From contig CANLMI010000001.1 of NCBI GenBank assembly GCA_947492375.1, positions 248,001 to 312,000 on the forward strand: 64,000 nucleotides of DNA. Reading direction: 5' to 3'. Below the pieces are notes generated by a model. It was given only the letters and a program-made list of their open reading frames with translations. It was not told where the DNA came from and made no database searches. The stretch is from an uncultured Kordiimonas sp. (GTDB lineage: Bacteria; Pseudomonadota; Alphaproteobacteria; Sphingomonadales; Kordiimonadaceae). Made by a program: the position numbers and the translations under genes. Below are positions 26,929 through 35,125 of this stretch, piece by piece (within the stretch, counting starts at the first letter, position 1; each line of letters begins with the position of its first letter).

Positions 26929-27675
26929 TTAAGCGGACTTCTTGTCGTGAATGGTATCGCGTACTGTGCCGTATGAACCGCCCCAACGGTCAGTCATATC
27001 AGAGCGAACCTGCCAAAGTTCAGGAAAAAAGCTCTGTTTTGTGCCGTTTTGCAAGAGGTCAACAGAGCGGCCTTTCAGTGATTTGGATGCAATGCCGATG
27101 GAGCGCTTGATCAGGAAAAGATGATGCCAGCGGAATTTTTGAAACAGTTCATCAAATTCGATAAGCGCTTCGGCGATCATATAGGCGTCGCTATGATCAT
27201 ATTCACTGTCATAAATCGCTTCAACTGTCAGTTCGTTATCGTCCAAATATGTTTTTTTAAACACATTCCAAAGATCACTCGGCATTTTCAATAGGGTGCG
27301 AAACCCCGGCGACTCTTGCCCGCTACCGTTGCCAAGTTGCAACCGAACTGTCTGGTAATCCTTAGGTGACATGCTTTCCAGAAGGGCGAGTTGATTGATC
27401 ATAAGGTGCATGATCTGGTGACAGCGGTTAAACAAAGTCAGGCTTCGGTTTGTTTTACCTTCTTTCATGTATTCGAGAATATCAACAAGCGTGTATCCCA
27501 TTAATTTCATCCACAACTCTTCCACCTGATGAACAATCTGGAATTGAAGCTCTTCACCGTTGCACAAATCATCAAGATCAGTTTGGCATCCCAAAAGCTT
27601 GTCGCATTTCAGATAAACTCCGTAATCGAGCATTTCTGGTTTCTCGATCATTCGATAATATTTTTCACGGTACAT
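26929..27675 (-). CDS. kynA: Tryptophan 2,3-dioxygenase
   Basis: A 248-aa haem enzyme that opens the indole ring of L-tryptophan to N-formylkynurenine. FQIVHQVEELWMKL carries the distal His, and FRWHHLFLIKRSIG corresponds to the WRxxH segment with the proximal haem ligand. It is about 30 residues shorter than the Xanthomonas or Ralstonia enzymes, and the GTGGS loop region is replaced by SKSLKGRSVD, so it is a divergent member. It heads a two-gene unit with kynU. The formamidase gene of the pathway is not present in the window. Expression is probably controlled by the divergent Lrp-type regulator. Confidence 0.88.
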   Translation of the reverse strand: MYREKYYRMIEKPEMLDYGVYLKCDKLLGCQTDLDDLCNGEELQFQIVHQVEELWMKLMGYTLVDILEYMKEGKTNRSLTLFNRCHQIMHLMINQLALLESMSPKDYQTVRLQLGNGSGQESPGFRTLLKMPSDLWNVFKKTYLDDNELTVEAIYDSEYDHSDAYMIAEALIEFDELFQKFRWHHLFLIKRSIGIASKSLKGRSVDLLQNGTKQSFFPELWQVRSDMTDRWGGSYGTVRDTIHDKKSA

Positions 27676-27787
27676 GCTGAGCCTCCTGACACTGTATTCG
27701 TGAATATAGCCTTTGGAGATGCGAACATTATACTTTATTTACTGGAAATATTGGAAATATAAGAATTTTGTTCTATATATTTATATT

Positions 27788-28252
27788 ATGACAAAACAAA
27801 ATTTTGATAAGGTTGACCTTAAGATACTATCCTTACTTGAAAAGGATGGTCGTATATCGTTTGCTGCCCTTGGTGAGAAAACCGGGCTTAGTAAAACACC
27901 GTGCTGGTCGCGGGTGAAGGATCTGGAAGAGCGAAAGGTTATTGATCGCTACAGCGCGGTCATATCACCAGTGTCGCTTGGCCTGTCGGTGAGTGCGCTT
28001 GTGCATGTTGTTGTTGCTTTTGAGGCATATCAGGCATTTGAAGCTGCTATTCAGGCGCATCCTTCAATTTATAGCTGCCATGCGGTAACTGGCGAGTTTG
28101 ATTATGTTTTGGAAGTTTACGCAGTGGATATGGAAGCACTTGATATATTGCTGCGGACTGACCTTCGGTGCCTGCCGGGTGTCGAGCGGTTCAGTACCAG
28201 TATTTCGATGCGCCGAATTAAAAGTTCGGCACCTTTTTCTGGTATGTTATAG
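27788..28252 (+). CDS. Lrp/AsnC family regulator, probably of kynurenine genes
   Basis: A 154-aa protein with an N-terminal winged helix-turn-helix (DLKILSLLEKDGRISFAALGEKTGLSKTPCWSRVKDLEERKVI) and a C-terminal RAM ligand-binding domain (YSCHAVTGEFDYVLEVYAVD). It is transcribed away from kynA across 112 bases. The same arrangement exists in Pseudomonas, where the Lrp-type KynR responds to kynurenine, so the same role is likely here. The start at 27788 is chosen because the family alignment begins at DKVDLKIL; the longer frame adds an implausible aromatic-rich N-terminus. Confidence 0.9.
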   Translation: MTKQNFDKVDLKILSLLEKDGRISFAALGEKTGLSKTPCWSRVKDLEERKVIDRYSAVISPVSLGLSVSALVHVVVAFEAYQAFEAAIQAHPSIYSCHAVTGEFDYVLEVYAVDMEALDILLRTDLRCLPGVERFSTSISMRRIKSSAPFSGML

Positions 28253-28296
28253 AAAACCTTCCTACAAATATTATTAAAGCAGACCGGGGTGAGATT

Positions 28297-28740
28297 ATGT
28301 TTGTACAATTGGTAATTGGCTCGATATTGATTGCCGTTACGGTAATTATACAAGCGTTCTTTTTCTATATTGCAGAGGTTGTTCTTGATAAAACGAGTGG
28401 TTGGATTCACAATAGAAAGCGGCACTTAAAGGCAGCTTTTTCATTAACAGTCGCAACACTATGGGTTATGGCAGCGCACAGTATTGGGGTGTGGATATGG
28501 GCCTTTGCTTTTCTGCAAATTGGTGTGTTTACGACACTTGAACCATCGCTGTATTTTTCTGTCGTGAGTTTCACAACACTTGGTTTTGGCGACGTGCTTT
28601 TGCCGACAGAATGGCGGTTGCTCGCAGGGCTGTGTGCTGCCAACGGTTTGTTGATTTTTGGTCTAAGCACTGCGTTTTTAGTTGAGTTTCTCAGAAACTT
28701 CTCGCAGGCAAGATACCAAACATTGGACGATGCAGATTAA
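28297..28740 (+). CDS. Small two-helix potassium channel-like protein
   Basis: A 147-aa inner-membrane protein with three to four hydrophobic segments. SFTTLGFGD is the pore loop and selectivity filter of two-TM ion channels (Ion_trans_2 type, usual TVGYGD or TxGFGD), lying between helices at about residues 88-96. The N-terminal helix is followed by a basic loop (HNRKRHLKAAF). No cytoplasmic ligand-binding domain is present, so it is a bare pore module. It begins 44 bases after the Lrp gene and may be co-transcribed, but no functional link is evident. Its stop is two bases from the convergent ArsR stop. Confidence 0.75.
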   Translation: MFVQLVIGSILIAVTVIIQAFFFYIAEVVLDKTSGWIHNRKRHLKAAFSLTVATLWVMAAHSIGVWIWAFAFLQIGVFTTLEPSLYFSVVSFTTLGFGDVLLPTEWRLLAGLCAANGLLIFGLSTAFLVEFLRNFSQARYQTLDDAD

Positions 28741-28742
28741 TT

Positions 28743-29063
28743 TTATGCTGCTATTCTTAAGGTGGATTTCTGTAGCATATTCGCTGTAATGAAACTATTG
28801 GCACCGTTCACCCATTCAATGAGGCAAGGATTGAAAAGCGAATAATATCGTTTTCTACCATGCTGCGTACAAACCAAAAGTCCGGCATAGCTGAGTTGTT
28901 TCAAAAGGTTTGAGGTTTTTGCTTCGCTTAATTCTGTGGCTTTGGAAATACGGCCAACATTTAATGGTCCGTTTTCAAGGGCTTTCAGGATTTTTAGGCG
29001 TCCGGGGTTGGACAGAGCCTGAAATAATTGTGCCTTTAAATCGATATGTTCAAGTGTATCCAT
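28743..29063 (-). CDS. ArsR family winged-helix regulator
   Basis: A 106-aa ArsR-type regulator. The DNA-binding part is LFQALSNPGRLKILKALENGPLNVGRISKATELSEAKTSNLLKQLSYAGLLVCTQHGRKRYYSL, a complete helix-turn-helix and beta-wing. There is a single Cys in the wing and no CxC metal site, so it is probably not a metal sensor of the ArsR/SmtB kind. The start at 29063 is chosen because GGAG precedes it; the frame runs further upstream only through the structured spacer. It follows the ICDH gene on the same strand after 216 bases. The target is unknown. Confidence 0.82.
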   Translation of the reverse strand: MDTLEHIDLKAQLFQALSNPGRLKILKALENGPLNVGRISKATELSEAKTSNLLKQLSYAGLLVCTQHGRKRYYSLFNPCLIEWVNGANSFITANMLQKSTLRIAA

Positions 29064-29089
29064 TCTAACTCTCCACTGCGATATTGTTA

Positions 29090-29254
29090 CCACCTCACCC
29101 CGGATGGAACATGATCCGAGACATGTAGAAGCCTCGAGCCGGAGGTGAGGTGGCAGTCCAGCCTTGAAAAGGCCAGATAAGTGGCTGCCATACTTGCAAT
29201 GATATCGCTCAGGGAAGGTTTGAGATATCACTGTATGCGTAATGCATGGCAGCC
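29090..29254 (-). other. Highly structured leader between ICDH and the ArsR gene
   Basis: The spacer holds several inverted repeats. CCACCTCACC (29090-29099) pairs with GGTGAGGTGG (29144-29153), extended by CCGG on each side, and encloses ACATG/CATGT. GCCTT/AAGGC forms a small hairpin at 29161-29173. GGCTGCCAT (29183-29191) pairs with ATGGCAGCC (29246-29254) and encloses TGATATC/GATATCA. Read on the minus strand this would be a leader of about 165 nt ahead of the ArsR ATG. It has no U-tract, so it is not a plain terminator, and it matches no riboswitch class I can recognise. A small RNA on either strand is also possible. Confidence 0.5.
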
Positions 29255-29279
29255 TGGGGTGTTCTTGTCGTCAGGGCTA

Positions 29280-30779
29280 TCATTGACCTTGTGCGAGCGA
29301 ATAGCCCGGGATGCCATCAAAATTGTATAGATTCTCTGTTTTGATAACATCGACCTCTTCAGCCAGTAGAGTAGCCATTAATTGAGGTATACATCTGGGG
29401 TCGATGGACCTGTCATTGCTGCCCATAAAGCGGCAACGCCAGTGATCTGAGCAAAGCGTAGATGCCTCACCGTTAGGCCAAACCTTGACCCCTCGGTTTG
29501 ATATCATTTTTAATGTTACTTCACCTGAACAGGCTCGGTTTAAACGATCTGCCAAATTAGTAACGTGCCCCGCGTGATGCACAAAAATATCGACGCCGTG
29601 AAGTGTTTTACTGTCACTTTTTTTGTCAGGGTATGCCACAAGCGGCAGGTGTGTTTGCGTACGTTTTGGTTCTATAGTTTTAAAGCCACGTGGCTCTTCT
29701 CCCAAACGCTTTATAACAGCGTCGGCAAATTCAGCGGTGCCAACGACACGCTCATTTAAATGGCTAACCTTTAGATCTGGCGTATGGATGCCATCATCTA
29801 ATGTTTTGAGCCAGGCATTGTGCACTTTTGCTGCAACGTCATGCTGCCCGATATGATCCATCATCATGACACCAGCCAGAAGCAAGCCTGATGGGTTAGC
29901 AAGGTTCTTCCCTGCAATATCTGGGGCAGAGCCGTGGACAGCCTCGAACATAGCGCAGTCGTACCCTTTATTATAGGATGCGCCGATGCCAACCGAACCG
30001 CTTATTTCTGAGGCTATATCTGAGAGGATATCACCGTATAAGTTACCAGTAACAATGACGTCGAAATCGCCCGGGCGCGCTGCCAGCCTTGCGGTTCCAA
30101 TATCGATGATCCAATGATCGCTATTTATCTCTGGATAGTCGCTTTTAACTTCATCGAATACTTTATGAAAAATACCATCTGTCAGCTTCATGATATTATC
30201 TTTGGAAAAACAACTGACTTTTTTCCGGCCGTGTGCGCGTGCATATTCAAATGCATATCTGATGATGCGCTCACAACCGCTTCTACTGACAAGTTTAAGG
30301 CATTGATACACTTCATCAGTTTGACGGTGTTCGATGCCGGCATAGAGGTCTTCTTCGTTTTCGCGTATTATTACCACATCCATATTTTGGTGAACGGATG
30401 GAACGATCGGAGAAAGCGAGTAGGAAGGGCGAACATTTGCAAACATGCTGAATGTTTTGCGCAAGGTTACGTTTAAACTTTTGTAACCGCCACCCTGCGG
30501 GGTTGTGATCGGGGCTTTGTACAACAAGCCTGTTGAGCGCACTATATTCATAGCGTCATTTGTAATGCCAGACGTAATACCTTTATGATATTCCTGCTCG
30601 CCAATCGCTATACGCCTGATTTCCAGTTTTGCACCTGCTGCCTCAAGTATACGAAGGCATGCATTCATTATTTCGGGGCCGATACCGTCACCCTCTGCAA
30701 CGACAACAGGTGTTGGGTTACCATCATTCACAATGAGCCGCAGGTTCGAGAGGTCTTTTGGGTTCAGTTGTACATTCAT
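29280..30779 (-). CDS. icd: Isocitrate dehydrogenase, long alphaproteobacterial/Thermus type, predicted NAD-dependent
   Basis: A 499-aa enzyme of the beta-decarboxylating dehydrogenase family with a C-terminal extension of about 150 residues, the layout of the Thermus and Rickettsia-type isocitrate dehydrogenases. The substrate loop is SLNVTLRK, which has the Ser and Asn expected for isocitrate rather than isopropylmalate; the metal site is NLYGDILSD. The cofactor loop reads HGSAPDIAGKN: Asp-Ile here is the NAD-type pair, whereas NADP enzymes have Lys-Tyr. It makes 2-oxoglutarate and CO2 in the TCA cycle and competes with isocitrate lyase for isocitrate. It is divergent from a LysR gene. The start has AATGAATG duplication and no strong ribosome site. 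Confidence 0.88.
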   Translation of the reverse strand: MNVQLNPKDLSNLRLIVNDGNPTPVVVAEGDGIGPEIMNACLRILEAAGAKLEIRRIAIGEQEYHKGITSGITNDAMNIVRSTGLLYKAPITTPQGGGYKSLNVTLRKTFSMFANVRPSYSLSPIVPSVHQNMDVVIIRENEEDLYAGIEHRQTDEVYQCLKLVSRSGCERIIRYAFEYARAHGRKKVSCFSKDNIMKLTDGIFHKVFDEVKSDYPEINSDHWIIDIGTARLAARPGDFDVIVTGNLYGDILSDIASEISGSVGIGASYNKGYDCAMFEAVHGSAPDIAGKNLANPSGLLLAGVMMMDHIGQHDVAAKVHNAWLKTLDDGIHTPDLKVSHLNERVVGTAEFADAVIKRLGEEPRGFKTIEPKRTQTHLPLVAYPDKKSDSKTLHGVDIFVHHAGHVTNLADRLNRACSGEVTLKMISNRGVKVWPNGEASTLCSDHWRCRFMGSNDRSIDPRCIPQLMATLLAEEVDVIKTENLYNFDGIPGYSLAQGQ

Positions 30780-30881
30780 TTTTTACTCCGATTCCAATTC
30801 GAAATTGGTCTAACAGGTAATGATTGATTTTTAAAATTGAAAATAGTATGAAAAAACATCAAAAAAATTGATGGATAAGTT

Positions 30882-31742
30882 ATGAAGGTAAATCTCTCGC
30901 TGGAATTGGTGCGAACGTTTGTAACAGTTGTGGACTGTGGCAATATTACGAAGGCCTCAAAGCTTCTATTGCGGGGGCAATCAGCCATTTCAATGCAAAT
31001 TAAACGGCTTGAAGAACTGCTGGATAAAAAACTGCTCACACGCTCAAAGATTGGTGTTGTAATGACGGGAGAGGGGGAGCGGTTTTTGCCAGATGCCCGT
31101 GAATTACTGCAGTTGAATGATAAAATTTACATGAAATACATGGATGACAGAGTAGCAGGAACAGTGCGGATCGGGGCGCCTGAGGATTTTGCCACTAGTC
31201 ATTTACCCCGAATACTTTCCAATTTTTCAAATGCATATCCAAATGTTGCGTTGGAAGTCACATGTGAACTAACGATGCAGCTATTGGATGATTTTGATGC
31301 AGGTAAGCTTGATTTGGCGCTTGTTAAGCAAGATCCTGATGGTTCCCCGCTTGGAATGCAGGTATGGCGTGAACCTTTGGTATGGGTGTCGTCTGATAGT
31401 ATGTCTATCGCTGGTATGTCGGTGGTGCCGCTTGCTTGTGCCCCTAACCCTTGTGTGTACAGAGAACGGGCAATTACCGGGCTTAAAAAGCTGGGCAGAG
31501 AATGGCGCGAAGCCTATATTTGTACATCACTTGCGGGTATTCATGCGGCTGTTCGTGCGGGATTGGGGGTAGGGGTTTTACCAAAGGAAATGGTGCCTGC
31601 TGATTTAAGGATCGTAAATACGGAAAAGGCTCAGTTACCCAGATTGAGGGCAACTGAAATGGGGTTGATCGAGTCAAAAGGCCTAAGTAAAGCAGCCGAA
31701 AGGTTACGAGAATATATTATCCAGGAACTCGAGCATAAGTAA
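30882..31742 (+). CDS. LysR family regulator, divergent from icd
   Basis: A 286-aa LysR-type regulator: N-terminal winged helix-turn-helix at residues 5-64 (LELVRTFVTVVDCGNITKA, then SAISMQIKRLEELL) and a C-terminal substrate-binding domain (YPNVALEVTCELTMQLLDDF). The divergent placement 102 bases from the ICDH gene suggests control of that gene, the usual LysR layout. The spacer contains CCGATTCCAATTCGAAATTGG, where CCAATTTCGAATTGG-type symmetry (ATTCCAATTCGAAATTGGTCT) could serve as a site. The effector cannot be told. Confidence 0.9.
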   Translation: MKVNLSLELVRTFVTVVDCGNITKASKLLLRGQSAISMQIKRLEELLDKKLLTRSKIGVVMTGEGERFLPDARELLQLNDKIYMKYMDDRVAGTVRIGAPEDFATSHLPRILSNFSNAYPNVALEVTCELTMQLLDDFDAGKLDLALVKQDPDGSPLGMQVWREPLVWVSSDSMSIAGMSVVPLACAPNPCVYRERAITGLKKLGREWREAYICTSLAGIHAAVRAGLGVGVLPKEMVPADLRIVNTEKAQLPRLRATEMGLIESKGLSKAAERLREYIIQELEHK

Positions 31743-32033
31743 TAATAAACTATGCATTCGCTGAACGCTTATTGGGCGTAACGTAATAAAATTACTCAAT
31801 TTATGGTTAATTTATGCCGTTCATAACTTATTAACTTTTTTTCTTTTCATAAATAACATCTTTGGTTGACCTTGAAGAGAAAAACGGGTCAATATAAATC
31901 ACCCAATCATCAACTATTGTTATAACTATGTGGCTTTTGTTTCAGGTGGGAAAGAGCGAAACAAAAAATACGTACCACAAGTATACAATAGCGCGATGAG
32001 TATTTGTATTGGGATTAAGGGAGAAGTAAAAGT

Positions 32034-33680
32034 ATGAAAAAGTTAAAATTCCTATTAGCGTCAAGCATCCTCGCAGCAAGTGCTGCAACTAGTAATGTAA
32101 TTGCTCAAAACCCCGATGATTTAATTACAAGCTATCGTATTGAAACGAATGACTGCCTTGGTGGTGGTTGTGAAGATGTCAATTTGATGGACCGACAACA
32201 GTTGTTAAATTTTTTAGCTCAAGCAGCTAAAAGTGATGGCAACACGGCGGGCGAGACAGGCATCGTAGCTGGATCAACTAGCCGTAATGGTGTTGTTGGT
32301 GCACGTGTAGCACGCAGAGGCACACAGGTTATTTATTTAGATTTTACACCTGGGCCAGCAGTTGAAACACTTAATAATGCCGATGGCACAGTATTCTTTG
32401 CATTCAATTCACATAATTACACTCAGGAAGAACGAGATACAATTCAGGCTAATCTTGAACAAGATTATGCTGAGTTTAATTTCTCCTTCACACAGTCAGA
32501 GCCAACAGAAGGTGAATTTACTTCCTTGTTGATGCGTTGTAATTTGTTCGATACAGACCCGGATTTTCCGATTCCGACTGATCGTACAGCTTGCTTACAG
32601 TTGTCGGCTGCAGGTGGCCTTTCAACACTGTTTGGACAGGCAGAAGATATCGATTTCCGTAATCAAAACATGTCTGATAACGCATTCGTAGACGGTAATG
32701 TTTGGGAGTTTTTGATACAGTTTGATCCAGACGGTAGCCTGTTCACTGCATTCAGTGGTGTACCATTACCGACTGAAGTTGACGAAGCTGGTAACACTGT
32801 AGTCACTGCTGAAGCTATTGAAATCGTTAACCAAATTGTAGTCAATCAAGTTTCCAATACTGCTGCCCATGAGTTGGGCCATATTCTTGGCTTTAGACAT
32901 CATGACAGCTTTGGTGCTCTCGGTGATGGTATTCCAACGTCAGGTAACCCAGAAGTTGGTAATTTCATTCCGGTATTTGACGGGCCAATTAATGCAACTG
33001 AGACATTTAATCATACAATGGCTTCTGGTGCGAGTACTGGTATTACTTTCCCATTAATTGCCCAAGGCGATCGTTTCCTTTCTGAACGTTCTGCTATTAA
33101 ATTGTCTGTTGCAGAGCGTGGCCGCGTTGTTAATGAAACAGATTTGGATGAAGACCGTAAATTTGCTTTGAGAGGTTTGCGTGTTCCAAATACTATTTTG
33201 GTTGGTGAAAATGCTGACGCTAGTCGTATTGCAAACAGATCTACTGTGATTGCAGGCCGTATCGACGAGTTGGATGAAGTTGACCGCTATTTCTTTAACG
33301 CACCACGTGGTTTAACATTCATGAATGTTGATTTCACGTCGTTTGGTACTAACCGAATTGCTGATACCATGATCGGTGAGATGAGATTGTTCTTCGTAGA
33401 GGGCAATGGAAATCTTACTGAGATTGCTTTCAATGACCAAAATTTTGAAGGGTTCAACTCTTACCTCTTCGACATACAACTTCCTGAGCGTGGAACATAT
33501 ATGATCGAAGTGACAGGAACTGAAGAGGTTGTTGCTAACTTTGATCCTTCTACACCAGAACTGGAAACAATTTTCCTAACTGGTGTGAACGAAGGATTTA
33601 GAACAGGCGATTATGAGCTAATGGTTTACGTTGCTGGTGGTGCATTAGCAGCTCCAGTCGTAACGGCCTCAGCAGAGTAA
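32034..33680 (+). CDS. Secreted metzincin-like zinc metalloprotease
   Basis: A 548-aa protein with a Sec signal peptide (KFLLASSILAASAATSNVIAQ). HELGHILGFRH at 279-289 is a full metzincin zinc site (HExxHxxGxxH), and Met329 in HTMASG fits the Met-turn that follows it. The region from about 400 (RSTVIAGRIDELDEVDRYFFNAPRG) resembles a bacterial pre-peptidase C-terminal-type beta domain ending in GDYELMVYVAGG. The T2SS operon lies convergently just downstream, so export by that system is plausible. A 291-base gap lies before it, in which I see only an AGGGAGAAG ribosome site. The substrate is unknown. Confidence 0.85.
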   Translation: MKKLKFLLASSILAASAATSNVIAQNPDDLITSYRIETNDCLGGGCEDVNLMDRQQLLNFLAQAAKSDGNTAGETGIVAGSTSRNGVVGARVARRGTQVIYLDFTPGPAVETLNNADGTVFFAFNSHNYTQEERDTIQANLEQDYAEFNFSFTQSEPTEGEFTSLLMRCNLFDTDPDFPIPTDRTACLQLSAAGGLSTLFGQAEDIDFRNQNMSDNAFVDGNVWEFLIQFDPDGSLFTAFSGVPLPTEVDEAGNTVVTAEAIEIVNQIVVNQVSNTAAHELGHILGFRHHDSFGALGDGIPTSGNPEVGNFIPVFDGPINATETFNHTMASGASTGITFPLIAQGDRFLSERSAIKLSVAERGRVVNETDLDEDRKFALRGLRVPNTILVGENADASRIANRSTVIAGRIDELDEVDRYFFNAPRGLTFMNVDFTSFGTNRIADTMIGEMRLFFVEGNGNLTEIAFNDQNFEGFNSYLFDIQLPERGTYMIEVTGTEEVVANFDPSTPELETIFLTGVNEGFRTGDYELMVYVAGGALAAPVVTASAE

Positions 33681-33703
33681 AATCTTCTGTTATAATTGAT
33701 TTG

Positions 33704-33736
33704 AATACCCCGGTTTTGCCGGGGTATTTTTTTTGC
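33704..33736 (+). terminator. Intrinsic terminator after the metalloprotease
   Basis: A 10-bp perfect stem (AATACCCCGG / CCGGGGTATT) with a 5-base loop is followed by a long T run, 24 bases after the stop. Confidence 0.92.
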
Positions 33737-33851
33737 CTGTTTTTTATTATTTGGGCCATATTTGAAAAAGGAAACTGGTTGCTTTGATCTGTAGCTTAGA
33801 TCAAAAAAGATGGCTAGATTAACGCATATTGATGCAGGCGCGGAGAGCGTT

Positions 33852-34421
33852 TTAGATATTATTGCAACCAATAAGGCCGGCAACAGGCATGATGATTTCC
33901 CAGCCCTCGTTATCACGCATCCGTAGCGTAGCTTGCTTCACAACAGCACCGCCTGAAAACCCTTTAGTTTGCTCAGCAATGAATGTTAATCGCATCTCCA
34001 GATTAGGGCCCGCGAAAGACTGTTCGCCTGCAATCCCAAGGTAAGATAGACCAGCAGCATTTGTGCGTGTCAATTTGGTCTGTGAACTGTCAAGGTTCAT
34101 CAATGCATTTGATGTTTCGGTATCTGTATAGAAAACCAGTGTTCGTTCAGGCAGGCTAGCCCAAAGGAATAAAGCGCACCCTTTTTTAATAAGCGGTTGG
34201 GCAGGAAGCTCTCCAATACGACTGAATAATTCTAAATCAGCAGAAGTTGTCGGGGCTTTGGGCGCGTTTTTAGCTAACTCGTTTGATGTAACAGGGGTGT
34301 TAGTTGGCTGATTAGCTGGGGTTTGATTTAGGTTTGTACAAGCACTGGTTAAAACCGTAGTGGCAATCAACAGCTTTAGTATGTTGCGCTGCTTGGGTTT
34401 ATGGAGATCACCTGTTTTCAT
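33852..34421 (-). CDS. Unrecognised lipoprotein at the end of the T2SS operon
   Basis: A 189-aa protein I do not recognise. It has a basic start, a hydrophobic segment and a lipobox-like LTSAC with Cys28, followed by a Thr/Pro/Asn-rich linker to about residue 60 and a compact domain with two cysteines (KKGCALFLWA and GLIGCNNI) that could form a disulfide. Residue +2 is Thr, which fits the outer membrane. Its ATG overlaps the gspN stop by four bases, like most genes of this operon, so it is made with the T2SS. A pilotin-like or secretin-assisting role is a guess from position and type. A GTG six bases upstream is an alternative start. Confidence 0.75.
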   Translation of the reverse strand: MKTGDLHKPKQRNILKLLIATTVLTSACTNLNQTPANQPTNTPVTSNELAKNAPKAPTTSADLELFSRIGELPAQPLIKKGCALFLWASLPERTLVFYTDTETSNALMNLDSSQTKLTRTNAAGLSYLGIAGEQSFAGPNLEMRLTFIAEQTKGFSGGAVVKQATLRMRDNEGWEIIMPVAGLIGCNNI

Positions 34422-35125
34422 TGCCACTTTCCGTTTTTCTGAAGTGTATATTTGGCACCATTTTTTTCAAAGCCTTGATACACTAACGCCAAGCTAAGAA
34501 TTGGGTTTTCACTTTCGACTGTAATAGTGTTTGAATAAATCCCGTTTGGATACAGTGTATTTATAACAGAAACCTGATCGCCGTTTTCTTCACCTTTTAG
34601 GGTTATAATGAAATTGTTGTCTATACATTCGAGAGGGCCTTCAAGAGTGGGGCCTCGCCATTTTAAACTATCTTGTGATCTGACGAGTGCATCAGTGTGT
34701 GCTGTGCCGTCTACTGAAATACAAGCGCCTTCTTTTGTTAGTTCAAGGCGGTTTATATTCATTGAAAGAGTACCGATAATAGGTTCTGAAGGGTTCAATG
34801 CAGCTATGTTTATATCAACAAGGCTATCTGAAAAAACAGGGTTGGAAAATATACTAACGGCTGTATCCCCGCGGGCTTCTATTGCACGTGAGGTTAATGA
34901 CCATTTGCCTGAGACTGAAAGTGCGGCAAGCGATAAGGGGTTAGCCTGAAAGCGAATAGAAGCCGCGCCAAAGGCAGTGGAAACATTTTCAGTATAGCCT
35001 TTCCAAACTGAGCCTTTAAAAGTTGCATTGCTATTTGATGGTTTAAGAATTGAGAATGGTAGTTTAACAAGAGTGAATACCAAAAAACACACAATAAACA
35101 ATAGAGCTAAGCGCTTGAAAGTCAT
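34418..35125 (-). CDS. gspN: Type II secretion protein N
   Basis: A 235-aa protein with one N-terminal membrane segment (LALLFIVCFLVFTLVKLPFSIL) and a beta-rich periplasmic domain with the GspN pattern GSVWKGYT followed by repeated strands. GspN is present only in some T2SS operons, and its exact role is not settled. It overlaps gspM by four bases and the lipoprotein gene by four bases. Identification rests on membrane topology, the GxVWxG motif and operon position after gspM. Confidence 0.82.
   Translation of the reverse strand: MTFKRLALLFIVCFLVFTLVKLPFSILKPSNSNATFKGSVWKGYTENVSTAFGAASIRFQANPLSLAALSVSGKWSLTSRAIEARGDTAVSIFSNPVFSDSLVDINIAALNPSEPIIGTLSMNINRLELTKEGACISVDGTAHTDALVRSQDSLKWRGPTLEGPLECIDNNFIITLKGEENGDQVSVINTLYPNGIYSNTITVESENPILSLALVYQGFEKNGAKYTLQKNGKWQ

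Noticed and set aside
29064-29231. N-terminal extension of the ArsR-like protein by 56 residues
   Set aside because: The extension would be read from the structured spacer, has no similarity to the family, and the internal ATG at 29063 has a good ribosome site.
29090-29254. SAM, cobalamin, TPP or SRP RNA
   Set aside because: None of the consensus boxes of these RNAs that I know could be found on either strand.
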